Assembly (NCBI GenBank): GCA_003116975.1
Contig: BGKB01000148.1
Location: 1-64,000, forward strand
DNA: 64,000 bases
Origin: Aurantiochytrium sp. KH105
Lineage: Eukaryota > Sar > Bigyra > Thraustochytrida > Thraustochytriidae
Reading direction: 5' to 3'
The position numbers and the translations under genes were made by a program. Under the pieces are notes generated by a model, which saw only the letters and a list, made by a program, of their open reading frames with translations, had not been told where the DNA came from and ran no database searches. Below, in pieces: positions 1 through 10,411 of this stretch. Within the stretch, counting starts at the first letter, position 1. Each line of letters opens with the position of its first letter.

Positions 1-185
1 TTATCGGGATATCTTGGCGGAGACCGTTCTGCCAGCACGCGCGCAGGCGAGCGAGCGAGCGAGCGAGGCGGCGCTGCGCGCGACAAACGACGGGCGGCCG
101 AGACGCCAAGACTCGAGCGGACGAGAACGAGAGGCCGCCGAGCGCGAGGCGCAGGCGCTCGTGAAAGATAGAGGAAAGAGGACTC

Positions 186-2036
186 ATGGAGCACAGCAGC
201 GGCACCTCGACGCCACCGCCGGCACCGCCGCCGTCGCGGGCGTCAAGGGCGAGCTCGACGACGCTCTCCGGAACGAGCACGCCGATGCGCAGCGCAGATC
301 TCGGACGGAGACGCTCAAGTAGCACTGGCAGTGCAAGTAGCGTCGCCGCCGTGCACGAGGTCGACGAGCAGGTCCGCGGACAAGACGTCCAGGTGCACGA
401 TGACCAGGGGAATGCGCAAGCTCGCGTTGGCCATGAGAGGCTCGTGACGGACCGGGGCGGAAGTCTTCAGGTGGTGAGTCTGATGCAGCGTCTGCGACCG
501 CACGCCAAGGACCAGGAACTTGCAAGGGGTGGACCCGATAACGCCTCTGGGGAGGACACGGACGAGCTCAACGCGCAAGATCGTGGAATTGAGGCCGCAG
601 CTGGTTCGACGCGCCATGCCAATCGCGCGATCGATGCCGTCGCGAGCTTGGGACTTGGAGGCGGGGGCGGGGCTTCGTCGCCAACGACGGGCTTGGCGAC
701 TCCCGACAACACACCCTACTATTTAAGTGACGATGCTGGCGACAGCACGCAGCAGCGCACAAGCGAACGACCTGGTGCGCGATCGAGCAAGCAAAACATG
801 CTCTCGGCTGTGCAGGCTCGACTTCGTGAGCTCAAGGCACAACAACAAGTCACTTTTTCTGATCACGATACAGAAGGCGAGAGCCGTGACGGCGAGGCAA
901 ACGCGAATAATGTCGAGAGCCGGCGCGACAGGCAAGCTGAGAACTTGGCAGAAGAAGACGAAGAAGCAGAAAGCAGTGATGGAGACTCTGAATCAAGTTA
1001 TGCTTCTGTCAATGTGGACAAATTACTGGAACTTCACGACTTGTACTTGATCGTGCAGGACGAGTACTTTGCGGCGCGAAAAGCCCTGGAACGCGACTTT
1101 CGGGAAAAGTTCGGAAGCATCTTCCGGCGGCGCGCCGCCGTCATCAGCGGCGCTGATGACCCTGAGGAAGCCATCCCTGGCTTTTGGTACATTGCTCTGA
1201 GCCGCAATAACGTTGTGGGAGAACTCTTTGCTGACAGGGACGTGGAGGCCCTGGAAGCGCTCGAGGACATTCGATGTGTGGACGTGCCGCAGTCAAATGA
1301 CCCAAACGCCTCGCAGTACGGTTTTCGACTCGAATTTCACTTTCGCGAGAACCGCTTCTTCGAAAACAAAGTTCTCCACAAAACGTATCGCGTGCCCAAC
1401 ATGTTCATGGAGAACTCGCATCCTGTGCTCGAGTCTATTGAAGGCTGTTTGGTTGTCTGGAAGAGCGATGATGTGGATCTGACGCGACGCCGCACGCGCC
1501 GCGGCAAAATCGCCTCGTCCAATATGGAATCGGACGACGGCGTCGATGACGATGACGATGAAGATGAAGATGACGGCGGCGGCGACGACGACTTGGACGA
1601 GGAGGAAGAAGAGGAAGAAAGCTTCTTTCTGTTCTTTGACGCGCCATGGATGGAGCACGCGAAAAATATTTCACATGACGCGCACTCTGCTGCCGAGCAT
1701 CAAATTTTGCTTGAACAAGTCGCAGCAGACTTTCGCGCTGGATTCGAAATTCACAGCAAGATTGTACCCGAGGCACTTCGATGGTTCACGGGCGAAGCGG
1801 CCGCAGAAGATGAAAATGACGACGACGACGACGACGACGATGAGGAAGAGGACGAGGACGAGGACGAGGACGACGATGATCATCATGACGATGATGAAAA
1901 CGGCTCGAGAACAGGCAGAGACCGTGTCAGGATCAGAAATAGTAATGGCGAGGACCAGAACGGTGGAAATGCCGGTGGTGCCGGTGGTGTACAAAGAGAC
2001 GCTGATGACGGTGAACAGTCATGCAAGCAACAATAG
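186..2036 (+). CDS. NAP/SET-family nucleosome assembly protein
   Basis: A histone chaperone of the NAP1 family, 616 residues and much longer than typical NAP1 (about 390). Residues 1-270 look disordered and Ser/Gly/Glu-rich. The NAP domain follows: a dimerisation-helix region (LLELHDLYLIVQDEYFAARKALE), then IPGFWYIAL, and GFRLEFHFRENRFFENKVLHK style strands with CLVVWKSDDVDLT. A purely acidic Asp/Glu insert sits where NAP1 has its accessory loop, followed by SFFLFFDAPW (NAP1: SFFNFF), FEIHSKIVPEALRWFTGEA and a long Asp/Glu tail. By family it binds H2A-H2B or H3-H4 and shuttles or assembles histones. The start is the first in-frame ATG; the DNA upstream is GC-rich leader. It converges on the next gene with only 29 bp between stop codons. 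Family certain, subfamily (NAP1 against SET/NAP1L) open. Confidence 0.9.
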   Translation: MEHSSGTSTPPPAPPPSRASRASSTTLSGTSTPMRSADLGRRRSSSTGSASSVAAVHEVDEQVRGQDVQVHDDQGNAQARVGHERLVTDRGGSLQVVSLMQRLRPHAKDQELARGGPDNASGEDTDELNAQDRGIEAAAGSTRHANRAIDAVASLGLGGGGGASSPTTGLATPDNTPYYLSDDAGDSTQQRTSERPGARSSKQNMLSAVQARLRELKAQQQVTFSDHDTEGESRDGEANANNVESRRDRQAENLAEEDEEAESSDGDSESSYASVNVDKLLELHDLYLIVQDEYFAARKALERDFREKFGSIFRRRAAVISGADDPEEAIPGFWYIALSRNNVVGELFADRDVEALEALEDIRCVDVPQSNDPNASQYGFRLEFHFRENRFFENKVLHKTYRVPNMFMENSHPVLESIEGCLVVWKSDDVDLTRRRTRRGKIASSNMESDDGVDDDDDEDEDDGGGDDDLDEEEEEEESFFLFFDAPWMEHAKNISHDAHSAAEHQILLEQVAADFRAGFEIHSKIVPEALRWFTGEAAAEDENDDDDDDDDEEEDEDEDEDDDDHHDDDENGSRTGRDRVRIRNSNGEDQNGGNAGGAGGVQRDADDGEQSCKQQ

Positions 2037-2065
2037 GCAAAGTGATTTTCATGTTTTCCCTGCAT

Positions 2066-2689
2066 TCATGATTCCCATTGCACGTTGATGTCCCGGACGT
2101 GGCTGAGCGTTGCCTCGAGAAGACCGGCTGCGGACGCAGGAACTTCAACGCGAATTGTCGCCGCGTCCAAGCCGATGCCCAGCTCCTGTGCGTGCTCGAG
2201 CGTATCCCCGCCACAGACGCGAAGCGCGGCAAATACCTCGTGGGTTAGCTCGAATGGCACAATTACTGCAGCACGTCGAACCAGGGCATCGCCTGCTGGG
2301 ATTTCGTCTGACAAGACCTCGTCTGCAGGCCCAAATTCGGCCAGCGCGCCGAGCGCCGCTTCGCGATATGCCCGAATGAGGCCTCCTCGACCCAGGTTGG
2401 GACCACGTTTCCATCGCGCGACAACAACGACAGCACCCAATTCAGCCGCAACAGCGTGACTACGGATTGCGGTGATAATGGGCCTGCCCGCTGTCCCTGA
2501 AGGCTCGCCGTCATCGTCGCAGCGTTCCTCGGCAGTCGAAACGAAGCCCCAGCAGTGGTGGCCTGCCGTGGCATGACGCCTCCGTGCTCGTACGGAGGAG
2601 ACAAAGTCTCGCGCCGCGTCTGCGTGGGGCGCGCGTGCGGCCTCAGCCTTGAAGAGCGACTTGCGCACCTCAAGGCGAAAGGCCTTCAT
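2066..2689 (-). CDS. IMPACT/YigZ-family protein
   Basis: A 207-residue UPF0029/IMPACT-type protein. The diagnostic motif DDDGEPSGTAGRPI is present (family signature E-P-S-G-T-A-G-x-P), followed by a strand ELGAVVVVARWKRGPNLGRGGLIRAYREAA, which matches the family pattern VVRYFGGIKLGxGGLVRAY with substitutions. The C-terminal RRAAVIVPFELTHEVFAAL corresponds to the second ferredoxin-like half of YigZ proteins. Eukaryotic IMPACT/Yih1 carries an extra N-terminal RWD domain and regulates GCN2; here there is no RWD domain, so this resembles the bacterial YigZ type. Exact function is unknown. Genes 3' to 3' with the NAP gene. Confidence 0.85.
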   Translation of the reverse strand: MKAFRLEVRKSLFKAEAARAPHADAARDFVSSVRARRRHATAGHHCWGFVSTAEERCDDDGEPSGTAGRPIITAIRSHAVAAELGAVVVVARWKRGPNLGRGGLIRAYREAALGALAEFGPADEVLSDEIPAGDALVRRAAVIVPFELTHEVFAALRVCGGDTLEHAQELGIGLDAATIRVEVPASAAGLLEATLSHVRDINVQWES

Positions 2690-3702
2690 GGTCGGTTTAT
2701 CATCTGCTCGTTTCCTTCTGGCTGTTTGTTCGTGGCTCTCTCTGCAAAAAGAGTTGACGACAGAAATAGTGGCGGGAATACTGTGCTGTGTTGACGGTGT
2801 GTTGACGGCGTAGCGCTCTCAACCTCAGGCCCCACGTCGCACGGAAGTCTGACACGCCGTCAAAACCTTTCTGTAGGTAGGCCTAGGCCTGGCCGAAATA
2901 GGGAATACGTCGTTGAGGCCGTCATCATCAGGATCATCATCATAATTCTTATAAGATACTTTGAGGCCGAAGAATCCTCCTCCGAGTAAAACTCGCTTGG
3001 GAATCCACCCCCATCTCGTGGCATCTTGGGCTCACATACGTCCCATCGCCCCTTGTGCTGCGCGAATCGCCCGCCCGCCCTAGCATCGACCAACTCAAGT
3101 CACAGTCCATTGCTACGTCGCGACGATCGATCAATGGTGGGCCAATGACTGACATCAGAAGGAAAGAAAAAAAAAACGAAAGAGATCAGCCCCACGCCGA
3201 GACTCGAACCAGGAAGCCAAAAGCATCGCTTTCGGCCGCCGCGCTCGGTTCTGCAAAGGACAGCGAACCGTTTTGCGCGCGCGGGGACACGCGATGGCAA
3301 GCAAAAAGAAGAGGAGGGAAGCCCTTGAGGGCGTGAAAGATTGGAGCTGCCCTTGCGAAGCAGAGGAGCTGCCCACACAGCGATTGATCGTTGTTTTCGA
3401 TCAGCAATACACTTGACTCGGTAGAAACCTCAGTGTCGAAGTATTGCCGCTGAGGAAGAACAGCCTCTGTGGCCATTGCCGCCTTATATACTCCTGGCCC
3501 CGCCGGCGAGCGCCGCGAGCGTGTCAGTCAATGAGCAGCAAAGACGCTTGAGCTCGCAACCGAGTCTGCGTCGCGCGGATGCTCGCGCGCAGAGAAGACG
3601 TCCGCTGGAGTGGGAGTCTAGAGAGGCGGAGGGCGAGGGGACAACGGCGAAGACGGCGGCGAAGGTAAAGGAGGGAGGCAAGACAAGGAGACGAGGACAC
3701 GC
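2690..3702. other. intergenic region, IMPACT/PIGB divergent promoters
   Basis: About 1 kb with no convincing gene. It holds an AGGCCT palindrome cluster at 2878-2895, a GATCAT-rich tract near 2925-2945, an A-run at 3168-3176, and a GA-rich leader directly before the PIGB start. A stretch near 3187-3215 resembles a minus-strand tRNA T-arm but does not complete a tRNA. Confidence 0.6.
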
Positions 3703-5446
3703 ATGGCGGCGAGATGGACCACTCTGGCGGTTGGTCTTGTGGCCGCGAGGGTGGCAAACGCCCTGCTGGTGACGACGTACTTTGACGCTGATGAGTATTG
3801 GCAGTCGCTGGAGATTGCGTACTGTATCGGATTTAATGATCCCATAAAGTGTCACAAGTAAGTGAATGCGAACTGAGCGCAGCCTTGCCAAAACCTAGCA
3901 CCGTATCTACACTCCTACTGACCGATGAACGCTCGTTCGCTCTTTTGCTCGCTTTTTCGCTCGCTCATTCACTTGCTCGCATACGCGCTCGTAAAATTGC
4001 CACGAGCAAAGAACTTGGGAGTGGCAGGATGGGGTCAGAATTCGAGGCTACGCGCACCCTGCTCTCTTTGGTGCATTCTATGCACTCCTAGCTGGTTTGG
4101 GACTTGACTCACGTTGGGCCATCGCCTTCGGCCCGCGCGTCTTGGCGGGCATTGCGGCTGCATTTGGCGATATCGCGCTCCTCATCGTCGGCACCAGGGT
4201 CCTTGGCCGCAGCGGCGGCCTTGCATGCCTGTTTTGCCAGATTTTCAATTGGTTTTACTTTTACACTAGCGTGCGCACGTACTCGAATAGCGCCGAGGCG
4301 GTGCTCACGATTGCAGCTCTTGCATTTTGGCCGCTTGGACCGGTGGCTAGTTCTGGACGAGGTGCCAAAAAAACGGTGACCGGTCTCTGTCTTGCAGCAG
4401 CAACCGTAGTTCTCCGACCCACGGCAGCAGCATTTTGGGTATATCTAGGTCTGCGCCACTTGATCTTTGGGTGCGTAACTATGACGGAACGCTTTCGTTT
4501 CCTGCTTGTACAGACTCTTCCCGTGGGCGCTGCTGCGCTGGCAATCATGATGTTGGTGGATCGCTGGGGTTACGGATCCTGGACTTTTGTGCCGTATAAC
4601 TTCTTCCGCGTCAATGTCCTGGAGAATGTGAGCGCAGAGTATGGCGTCCATGCTTGGCATTGGTATTTGACACAGTGTATACCTGCCATTACGGGCACGT
4701 GGCTCCCGGCGATTGCTCTTGGGATACGTGAAAGTCTGCGTCCTGGCCATCGTCGAGTTCGCGTGCTCGCCGAGTTTGTGCTCTGGGGGCTTATTGTATT
4801 GAGCGTGACTGGGCACAAGGAACTTCGCTTTGCATTACCCCTCATGGGTCCACTTTCTGTGCTCGCTGGTCTTGGGCTTGTTTCCATTTCCGCAAGCACG
4901 AAGCGAAAGGTCTACATCATCTTCGCGTGTGCAAGCAATGTCGTGGTGGCCGCATACCTCTCGCGTTTTCACCAACGCGCCCCCTCGCCTCTCATGGATG
5001 TTCTCGCGCAAGCTCCACCAATATCAGGGAATGGGACTCACTTTGTTGACTTTTATACCCGATGCCACGCGACGCCTTATTGGTCGCATGTGCACGGTGC
5101 ACCGATCTCACGGATGCGGTTCCTGGACTGTTCACCAGCGCTTCCCGCTCTTGCCACGATACCAATGATGAGCAAGCATGTGCTCGAAGGCATAGAGGAG
5201 GAAGATGCCTTCTTCGCAAACCCTTTGGATTTGCTTCGCCGCCGTCTTATGGAGCAGAGGCCAACGCGTCTTGTTTTCTCGACCGAAAGCGTTTCGGATG
5301 TAAACTTGGCGAAGGTGCGTGATGAACACGAGTACACGGAATGCGGTCGATTTCCACACACGCGAGACATCGACTACGTGCTTTTGTGCGACGTGCGCGA
5401 TCCTGATCAGGGCCAAATGTCTCCCATCGTCGCAGAGACACAATGA
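3703..5446 (+). CDS. PIGB: GPI mannosyltransferase III (PIG-B/Gpi10), two exons
   Basis: Predicted exons 3703-3857 and 4012-5446 give 529 residues (human PIG-B 554). Exon 1 encodes a first membrane helix and TTYFDADEYWQSLEIAY, the GT22-family lumenal motif with catalytic Asp-Glu. The donor is gtaagtg at 3858 and the acceptor gcaaag before 4012. The join restores TWEWQDGVRIRGYAHPALFGAFYALLAGLG, which matches the conserved TWEW...R(S/G)Y.HP stretch of GT22 enzymes; neither exon alone has it. Later YSNSAEAVLTIAAL and TGHKELRFALPLMGPL are further GT22 signatures. About ten hydrophobic segments suit an ER multipass enzyme, which adds the third mannose of the GPI core from dolichol-phosphate mannose. 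Splice sites are my inference; family is firm. Confidence 0.88.
3858..4011 (+). other. intron of the PIGB gene
   Basis: A 154-nt GT-AG intron, phase 2. The donor is gtaagt and the acceptor gcaaag. In-frame translation through it hits a stop at once (the donor TAA), and removing it joins two conserved GT22 blocks. Confidence 0.8.
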
Positions 5447-5582
5447 AAACAAATGCGTTGCTGCGTATGTGTGTATATCAAGCTAAACTACATCAAGTCA
5501 AATCGATTACTTGTTCGCTGTTTGCTTCGACCCTCTCTCGGCGCGCGTACGTTTTCTAGATCGTTGTAAAGAACCACGTTCA

Positions 5583-6842
5583 TTAGCGTGTGGGTGCAGC
5601 AGAAGCAGCAACCGAAGAAGAAGAAGAAGAAGAAATAGATCCGAGCGTCTGACGGCGCCATTGCATGATTTGTGCAGGTTTGCCTTTGCGAACATTGAAA
5701 ATCTTTTGGCCAGGAAAGGCTTGGCTGTCGGTGAGAAAGCACCAATCGGGCAAAATATCCAGTAGCATTGCAAGCTGCGCGCGAATGATCTCTACCTTGG
5801 ACGCGGTATTCTTAATGGCCGGGCCATATGTGTTCGCGCCTCGTTTGTTCAAAATGGAGGCGACCAGGTCGCCCATATCCCACGATTGCCTGCGTGCTGT
5901 GCGAAAGTGCAGGTACACGAGATCGAAAAAGGATGGAAGTGATGCGCGCGCCTGTCTGCGTTGTCGTTGGCGTACTTCTGAAGCAGACATTTCGTGTTCG
6001 ATTCGCGCGCGTTCTCGGACTTGCGCGATGAGCGTCGCCGGTAGGCCTTCCAACCCACGAAGTCGTTTTCCCGTCTGCGCGATCGCAGCGTCTTCTTCGC
6101 GCGCATACAGCGACGCAGCGCGCTGGAATTGGTCTTGATTGTTTCGTGCGACTTGGTTTTCCTTTTGCTTTTCAGGATGGCTGATACTTTGGTTGTTCTC
6201 AACAGGTGTCTGTCGCGGTCTCTTGAGGTCTCTTTTCCAGGTTTTGCGCTCGGCAAGGCGAGCGAGCGCCAATCCCACGCCGTATGTCTTTTCTTCGACG
6301 TGCTGGTGTTGCGCCTGGGACAAAAGACGGCCGCTAGCCTCATCAAAGACGAGCGAAAAATTTGGCAAAGGTGGTGAAGTGACCGGGACTTGCGCAAGAA
6401 CTGCACGTTCTTCAGCGGCTGGCAGCGATGACGCAAAGGCGGCAAGTCTCTTGCGAAAGACGGTCGTTGCATTCCTTGTGTCCGCAGCCAAGATTAGTGA
6501 GAGGTCGTGCACAGCAGCGCCGCAGCGCACGCTGACCACAAGTCCAGGATTTACCGTGAGAAAGATGCCAAGCAGCGTCGTTGTAAAGGGCTGACGTGTC
6601 TCATGCTCAATCGCTTGTTTGATTTCTTGGTATGGCACAGCCCCGCGCCGTCTGCGCTGCGCAAGGACGCGTGCAGCCGTCACGAAGAGGTCGAAACGTC
6701 GCGTCAATGTCTCGAAACTCGCAAGCGCATCTTCGCGTGGGTCAGCAGCTTCCGTTTGCGGCCGCGGGCCTGAAGAGTGGCCTTCTGGGGAGCGCTCTGG
6801 GCGCGCAGGCGCGCTCGCCTCTCGCGCGGGCTCGCACTCCAT
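5583..6842 (-). CDS. CDT1: DNA replication licensing factor CDT1
   Basis: A 419-residue protein with both CDT1 winged-helix regions. Residues about 40-190 (FETLTRRFDLFVTAARVLAQ, then VPYQEIKQAIEHET and the strand GLVVSV) match the geminin-binding CDT1 domain, which in animals reads LLRRFDAMDTVCCLL. Residues about 275-400 (FFDLVYLHFRT, VASILNKRG, then LLDILPDWCFL and FNVRKG) match the C-terminal MCM-binding winged helix, with the conserved ELLPDW block. CDT1 loads MCM2-7 at origins with ORC and CDC6. The linker is basic and low complexity. It starts at the first in-frame ATG. The C-terminal Ser run comes from an AAG/GAA microsatellite at 5610-5636. Shorter than human CDT1 (546) mainly at the N-terminus, and no N-terminal PIP degron is evident. 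Confidence 0.85.
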   Translation of the reverse strand: MECEPAREASAPARPERSPEGHSSGPRPQTEAADPREDALASFETLTRRFDLFVTAARVLAQRRRRGAVPYQEIKQAIEHETRQPFTTTLLGIFLTVNPGLVVSVRCGAAVHDLSLILAADTRNATTVFRKRLAAFASSLPAAEERAVLAQVPVTSPPLPNFSLVFDEASGRLLSQAQHQHVEEKTYGVGLALARLAERKTWKRDLKRPRQTPVENNQSISHPEKQKENQVARNNQDQFQRAASLYAREEDAAIAQTGKRLRGLEGLPATLIAQVRERARIEHEMSASEVRQRQRRQARASLPSFFDLVYLHFRTARRQSWDMGDLVASILNKRGANTYGPAIKNTASKVEIIRAQLAMLLDILPDWCFLTDSQAFPGQKIFNVRKGKPAQIMQWRRQTLGSISSSSSSSVAASAAPTR

Positions 6843-7835
6843 GTTTGGGCCGCCGGAGCTTGCTCGTGAGATCGGGTTTTGGTTTTGGTCAGCCTAACGA
6901 CCTTGCCCATTTTTTTTGGCGCTCCCAGGGGCTGGCAGACGGGTTGCGCAACGCATTCGCTGTAGGCCTCGTCAACTTACTCACCACGCTGACTTGGATG
7001 AGATTGAAAGCGTTGGTCAAAAACAAGGAAGAAGAAGAAGAAGATGATGATGATGATGATACATGAAGAAAGCAACAGAAGAAGCACCGCCCGAAAATAT
7101 ACCTCACAGTCACACCTCGGATTGAAAGATTCATCAAGTAGGCCTACTCGCGGGGAAAGCTCATCCGAAACAGAAGACTGATTCCTCGACGATTTTTAGC
7201 GTCGCGAGTCATGGCCTTGGCCTTTCCTTCATTCTTTCGCTAAAGAGAATAAGTGGTCTTGTCTGGAGGGCTGCTTTTTCCTTCGTATGATCACTGGCAG
7301 AGACACAATGCAGCCATTCCAAATCTGCAAGATTGACAATTTACCTACTCCTCCCCCATGCACACGAGTCATCATTCCTCGGCTCCCACACACCATTTGT
7401 TCTTTCCTCACTTGGCCACTTGCCTCGTGCAAACGATTAGTCGGTGTTGGCAGACCAAGATCGCTCACCATCAATTCATTTGCACTACAGCTCAGTTAGC
7501 TCAGCTCATAGTCGGCTCGCAAGCCCTCTTCCAGCGGCCATGCGCTCTCAGCGTGGCCTTGTAAGCTCGACCGCAGAACCTGTGTCGCTCTCAAAAGCGC
7601 TCTCACTTCTTTGTCAATCCCGACAGTGACATGAAAAAAGCTGCCACTGGTGGACCTGAAGCTGCAGCTGCAGCTGCTGCAGATGGCCCTGGTGGACGAG
7701 GTCCTCCGAGGGGCATGCCTCGCCTCCGTTTGGAGAACGTGGCGTATGATGAAGTTCAAGTTGGCGTTGACGGGTTCTCATCTGGACCGTGTTCTGGCCT
7801 CTTCATGAATACATGAATAACATCGCAACAAAGCG
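6843..7835. other. intergenic region with microsatellite and AGGCCT palindrome
   Basis: No gene is convincing here. A GAA/GAT microsatellite lies at 7028-7062 and a perfect palindrome GTAGGCCTAC at 7138-7147. Small ORFs on both strands between 7430 and 7816 have no recognisable protein features, though a CTG-rich stretch near 7660 reads as a Leu/Ala run in different frames. Confidence 0.5.
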
Positions 7836-8123
7836 ATGGATCTTCTCGATGCGCTCTCGCGCTCTGGTGAGCTTCCCCTTGTGCAAACGCAGCTTCACAT
7901 TGAAATTGCAACGACGCATTGCTTTGACCAGAGCATCATGTGCACCATCATCGAGAAGAACATGAATCCGATTGAGCGTGTGGAGCGGTCCTCACTGCTT
8001 GTGGCGGCGACCATTACAGGCAAATCTGTGCCGGACCTCCTCGTGCCAGCTCATCACCAACGCATCAAGGACGCGGCTCCGCGAATCTATGAAATTTCTT
8101 CGCGCCAAGAATCATCCGACTGA
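7836..8123 (+). CDS. hypothetical small protein
   Basis: An ATG-started 95-residue ORF. Its composition is ordinary soluble protein (helical, with TQLHIEIATTHCFDQSIMC and NPIERVERSSLLVAATITGKSVPDLL), unlike the low-complexity shadow ORFs around it. I do not recognise the family. A gtgagc sequence inside it near residue 11 could be a splice donor, so the true gene may be spliced differently or continue upstream, where a related frame around 7680-7800 is open but ends in a stop. Coding status is uncertain. Confidence 0.35.
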   Translation: MDLLDALSRSGELPLVQTQLHIEIATTHCFDQSIMCTIIEKNMNPIERVERSSLLVAATITGKSVPDLLVPAHHQRIKDAAPRIYEISSRQESSD

Positions 8124-8786
8124 TTGACGAAGGACGAGCACAACGCATCCATGTGTGTTCTTGACGAAAGGAGTGCATTTGATGCTTACCAAAAGGCGCA
8201 ACAGAAATACCGAAGTATTCTTCCAGTTGTTCCATGTTGCAATCTTGTCGATCACATACTTGACAACTAGGCGACCTTCGCGTTTGCTGTTTTGACTCAC
8301 GCCCTCTCAAGCTGAGCATGAGACAAGACCTTTTTAAAAAATAAGATATCCTGCGGCGACACAAATATCTTGCAATGGTGCTGTGCACGTCACGCCTTGC
8401 CAGCAAGAAAACACCTTCCAAACTTAACAAAAAAGACAATCTGAAATCATCTGAACAACATCGTAATCAAATTGATCCACAAAAGAAAGAGCCCTTGTGA
8501 GACGACTTGCCCCTGCTCTTCGAATATGCCAGACGATTTGCCCACGAATATTTATAAGACAGGTATGCCGGATGTTCACCTTCGTGCCATGGAGCATTTT
8601 TACACAAGCCATTGCCAAAATTTCTTTTTCAGAATCGCACTATCTAGCGGTACATCCACGTCAACTCTTCTTGAGGGCGCGAGGCATAGAGACAATGACC
8701 TCCAGCATGCTGTCTATTCAAGCATCAGTTCTTCGCTGGCGTAAAGCCGAGAGTCACCTTTTGTATGCTAGAAGGGCATCATTCCT
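8124..8786. other. AT-richer intergenic region
   Basis: Noticeably more AT-rich than the surrounding DNA. Only short unsupported ORFs are present and I see nothing conserved. Confidence 0.5.
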
Positions 8787-9150
8787 TTACTTGCTGCCCC
8801 AGATCCAGCCAAACCAACCGCCCGAGGCGGCCGAAGTCTCGGGAGGTGAAGCAGGGGTCGCAAGGTTCGCGTTTGGCTTGGCAAACTCTGCGGCTTCAGG
8901 TGCTGAGATTGCAGGTGAGGCAGACGCCGGGACGGTCGTGGTCTCGCCAGTCTCGGCCGCCTTATCGGCCTTGATGCGGGTCAGCGCCTCAGCAATTTCG
9001 TTCTTGGACCCCTGAGGGGGACGTTTGCCTTCGGGCGGGTAGACAATGTATTCGCGCGCGCGAATAAGCTTGTCAATGGACTCTGGTTGGCTCACGTACG
9101 CAATCGTGGCGATGGGCACTGCACAATTTCGCCCAAGACGACGCGATGCA
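8787..9150 (-). CDS. possible last exon of an uncharacterised protein
   Basis: An open frame with a protein-like core (VPIATIAYVSQPESIDKLIRAREYIVYPPEGKRPPQGSKNEIAEALTRIKADKAAETGE), an Ala/Pro/Thr-rich stretch and a Trp-rich end (GGWFGWIWGSK). It has no in-frame ATG, and the upstream frame runs into a gtgcag that could be a 3' splice site near 9150. An upstream minus-strand frame between about 9190 and 9260 encodes a hydrophobic Ala/Val-rich segment that might be a membrane helix in a first exon. I could not find a donor in a matching phase. Family not recognised. Confidence 0.35.
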
Positions 9151-9167
9151 CCAAGATCAAGTGTCAA

Positions 9168-10411
9168 TGTTTACATATTGACCGTCAGCATTTTGCACAA
9201 GAGATGTAAACCATAGCAGTCACAGCAGCCACAGCAGTAGCAGCAGCACGAATAATCCAAGCGGTTCGTCAGTGGACGCTCGTCACATCATCAGCGCCAG
9301 CACCTGCATCAGCAGCGAAGGACGTCTAGGATGGCACGAGACGCCTACGCCTATACGCACGCACGTTCGCAAGCGAGAGCGGAGCGCGCGCGCGCGCGCG
9401 TGCGTACGAGGCGTGCCAGTGCTTCAATCAGTCAAACTCACAGAGAATATAGACGCTAAACTTAAACATCTCCAGCGGCGCTCGGCGTGGAATACCCATC
9501 TTGCAAGTCTCCCGTCCGCTCCACTCGCTCGCTCGCTCACCCGTCCGCCCGCCCGCCTGCTCTGCTCCGAGTCGCGCCGCGCGACGAACTGCCGAACGGA
9601 GCCCGCGCCAGAGTGGTCCAGCTAGTCTCCCAGCCAGCTGCGCGTTGACCTTTTGCTTTTTGCTTTTGCTTTTTGCTTTTGCTTTTGCTCTTGCTTCTTG
9701 CTTTTGCTTCTCTTGCTTTTGCTTTGCAGCAAGCAAGCACTTTTGCAGCCCCAGCCCGAGTCGCAAAACTCCGTGCCCGTCGGGGTCCGAGATCTCTCTC
9801 GTCCCTGCGCAGGCAGGCTGGCCCGAACGAAGACCGCGCGTCTCCGCGCGGCCGGCCTGCGCGGGCGTCGGCGTCCTCGGGGCCCAAGGCGCGGCGACTG
9901 CTTCGTTTGCCGCGCACGGCTCGAGCCCTGGGATCGAGGGATTGATCGATCTCGACGGAGCGCGGCGTCAGGCGCGACCCCGCGGAGGGAGGCCGGGAAT
10001 TAGCGGCGCGTACGCGAGAGAACGGGGGCGCGCCCGGCTCTCCGCGGCGGCTCGCGTCGGGACCTCAGCTGCTCGCTGCGCGCGGACGACGCGCACGGCG
10101 CGAGCGACCGCGAGGCGGCCGCCGTGGATGCAGACTGCGAAGAGCGCAGGCAGGAGGGCCCGGCCGCCTCGGTGTTCGAGAAGCGCGAGCGTGCTTGTCG
10201 GTGTCGGAGCGGAGCGGAGCAGAGCGGAGCAACAAACGAGCCAAAGGGGGCCGCAGAACTCCATCTCGCCGCGAGCACGCAAGAACAAGAACAAACAGTC
10301 TCGGTATCTTGCGCCGCAGCCTGCAACTCTTGCCGCCTGAGACCCCGTGGCTTGTTTTCTTGAGCGTCGCGGCCCGGCAACGGCGCGCGGCGGAGTGCAG
10401 CGGCAGACAGG
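9168..10411. other. long GC-rich leader/promoter of the kinase gene
   Basis: About 1.2 kb without a supported gene. It contains a CG/GC alternating run near 9388-9405, a TTTTGC pyrimidine tract ending in cag (9651-9729), and very GC-rich DNA to the kinase ATG. The tract may mark a 5'-UTR intron. Confidence 0.5.
9651..9729 (+). repeat. TTTTGC-repeat pyrimidine tract ending in cag
   Basis: Irregular repeats of TTTTGC/CTTGC over about 75 nt, ending gctttgcag. It resembles an overgrown polypyrimidine tract with a 3' splice site, but no coding evidence shows that splicing occurs here. Confidence 0.6.

Noticed and set aside
3187..3270. tRNA-like T-arm (gactcgaacca on the + strand)
   Set aside because: The T-stem does not pair well and no acceptor or anticodon arms can be formed around it.
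9501..10340. 279-residue + strand ORF
   Set aside because: Its product reads the TTTTGC tract as Phe/Ala/Leu and GC-rich DNA as Arg/Ala; no ATG of quality and no conserved motif.
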